Part shown: positions 62,481 to 64,000 of the stretch, one piece after another
How positions within the stretch are numbered: the first letter of the stretch is position 1
How the letters are laid out: each line of letters opens with the position of its first letter
Source: Epiperipatus broadwayi
Taxonomy: Eukaryota; Onychophora; Udeonychophora; Euonychophora; Peripatidae
Assembly (NCBI GenBank): GCA_028023455.1
Contig: JAQFVV010000071.1
Location: forward strand, 6,214,650-6,278,649
Reading direction: 5' to 3'
DNA length: 64,000 nt
Translations under genes and position numbers: made by a program
Notes under the pieces: model-generated
Told to the model about the DNA's origin: nothing
Seen by the model: the letters and a program-made list of their open reading frames with translations, nothing else
Databases searched by the model: none

Positions 62481-64000
62481 GGATTAGATACTTTTGAGAA
62501 GTTCAACATGAAGTTAAGGCTTAATTGTAAATTTGTGGCATTTTAACTAAAACCATCTTTGTATTGAGTATATATAATAGAGATTAGATAGCTATGTTTG
62601 TCAAAGTTTCAACTGCTTTAATGGAGACATACATCTGGCAGAAGGTTAACTGATTTTTTTCATCAAACCTTGAGATATCAGAGAATTCCTATGGACATTA
62701 TAGTTAAATAGAATTGGCATTATTACATATTTATGAGGTCTTTAATTGGTTAATTACATATTTCGCTGGAGCTTTAGTTAAATTATTGCTAAATTTATAT
62801 TCAGGTTTTAAGATGATGTTGAACTTTAAATGTGTATTTAATAGAGATCAGATGACAAGGTTTGTAGATTTGATTGATAAGAATATGAGTTTGGCAGGAA
62901 GTTGGTTGATTTTTTCATTAGGCATTTTTCTTTGGAATGTTGTAGAATTTCTACTGAAAGCAGGAATAAATAGAATATGCATTATTGCTTATTTGTGTGG
63001 TATTTAATTAGTTAATTTTACATATAAGTTATAATTATAAATAATATCAGTATTTAATATATTTATTTACTTATTGGTTAATTCCAATGTTTTGGTTTAA
63101 TATATATAAAAAAATTTAAGAGATGTTAGTGTTTAAAAATTAAAACAGCTGTCAATCGATTATAACAATATGCCATTGTTGCATGATTTATATTTAGTTC
63201 TACTTTTAAAACTGAGATATTTAAAATTTCAGTTATTAACATGTGTTAATAATATCTATATAATATATATAAATAGCAGGACATTTTTATGTGTGTATTA
63301 TGCACACATAAATGTAAAATATTCTTAAACATCTGTTACTAATGAAATTTTAAACTTCTCACTTTTAAAACTAGGATTAGATATAAGTCATATATCAATG
63401 GGATGTTGTTGCAATCAACTGATGGATATTTTAATTTTTAAATGTATTAAAATAACTTGGAATTAACTCTATAATTTTCAACATACCAATAAGTAAATAA
63501 ATAAAAGCTATAGCCAGCTGATTGTTATATGGAGCAACAATTACAATTAGAATTTACAAAATTAAAATCTCATTAATGTGCCTTAATCTATATATTGTGG
63601 TTGAAACACACATACGAGAAGCTACCTTACGAATTAATAATTGCTTAGCACTGAAACAGTAAGGTCTGCTTTGCAGATCTTCGTTTCACCTTTTCTCACC
63701 TATTTCCTACCCTCATACCTTAGTTTGAACCCCAATCTATCATAGTATGTCTTCAATACGCTTATATATCGAAAATCCCACCTAATTTTAAACCACGAGT
63801 ACAATGCTCGTATTATATATATATAAGTCATTCCCAAATAAATAAAAGATTATAGATTATGTATATGTTCACATAATTTTCATTTATTAAAAAGTAAGTT
63901 ATATAAGTCGTAATTGCACACACACTATGATATCCATTTTAAAACATATCAAAATTATAAATTGTTAAAGTTATTTTGTTTAAATCTATTTACAAATATA
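62481..64000. other. AT-rich stretch, no supported gene
   Basis: A 97-codon ORF (62714-63007) is hydrophobic in places but unrecognised and of normal background composition. The segment 63590-63770 is less AT-rich ('gatcttcgtttcaccttttc') and may be an unknown repeat. Confidence 0.4.

Noticed and set aside
62714-63007. 97-codon partly hydrophobic ORF
   Set aside because: Background AT composition and no recognisable motif; long chance frames of this size are expected in 64 kb.

Overview
The window reads as nuclear DNA of an AT-rich animal genome. There is no prokaryotic gene organisation, long open frames are almost absent, and most recognisable sequence is decayed retroelements, tRNA-derived SINEs, microsatellites and foldback repeats. 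The mix (Penelope-like element, RTE and L2/CR1-like LINEs, short tRNA SINEs, hammerhead-bearing repeats) suggests an invertebrate. A cephalopod or other mollusc is my best guess, but the sequence does not prove it.

Layout. 0-8.3 kb: an L2/CR1-like LINE relic, an RTE relic (4.56-6.06 kb), copies of a tRNA-like SINE whose 3' part has expanded into a 39-bp minisatellite, and a foldback element. 9.9-18.3 kb: another foldback element, a duplicated AT-rich repeat, a short SINE, and a composite repeat (X family). 18.56-21.9 kb: the best-preserved gene, a Penelope-like retrotransposon with reverse transcriptase and a C-terminal GIY-YIG endonuclease, flanked by inverted terminal segments. It carries a few lesions. 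22.3-28.8 kb: tandem and inverted repeats, including an ~840-bp palindrome and one hammerhead-like motif with every core base. 31.1-34.3 kb: two minus-strand LINE relics. 36.8-37.2 kb: a palindrome with a hammerhead-like motif on each arm. 41.25-43 kb: three tandem ~350-bp units, the third inflated by a 35-bp VNTR. 45.05 kb: one likely exon of a host gene. 50.8-57.2 kb: three LINE relics and foldback repeats. 58.1-58.8 kb: a 677-bp compound tetranucleotide array. 61 kb: a GTA array.

Main observation: at least five unrelated-looking repeat families contain sequences that fold as minimal type I hammerhead ribozymes. They have a CUGANGA box, a short helix II, GAAA, a very short helix III and a UH cleavage site, closed by helix I. 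Several have a self-complementary helix III strand, as expected for ribozymes that cleave as dimers. In the foldback elements the motifs tend to sit in divergent pairs. Most copies are mutated, so the evidence is the consensus across copies plus base pairing worked out by hand. Penelope-like elements and animal retrozymes are known carriers of such ribozymes. The abundance, the divergent-pair layout and the copy in the intron just after the 45.05 kb exon are the points worth checking.

The only host-gene evidence is that exon (plus strand), so much of the window could be intronic. I found no tRNA, rRNA or CRISPR, and no intact host gene.
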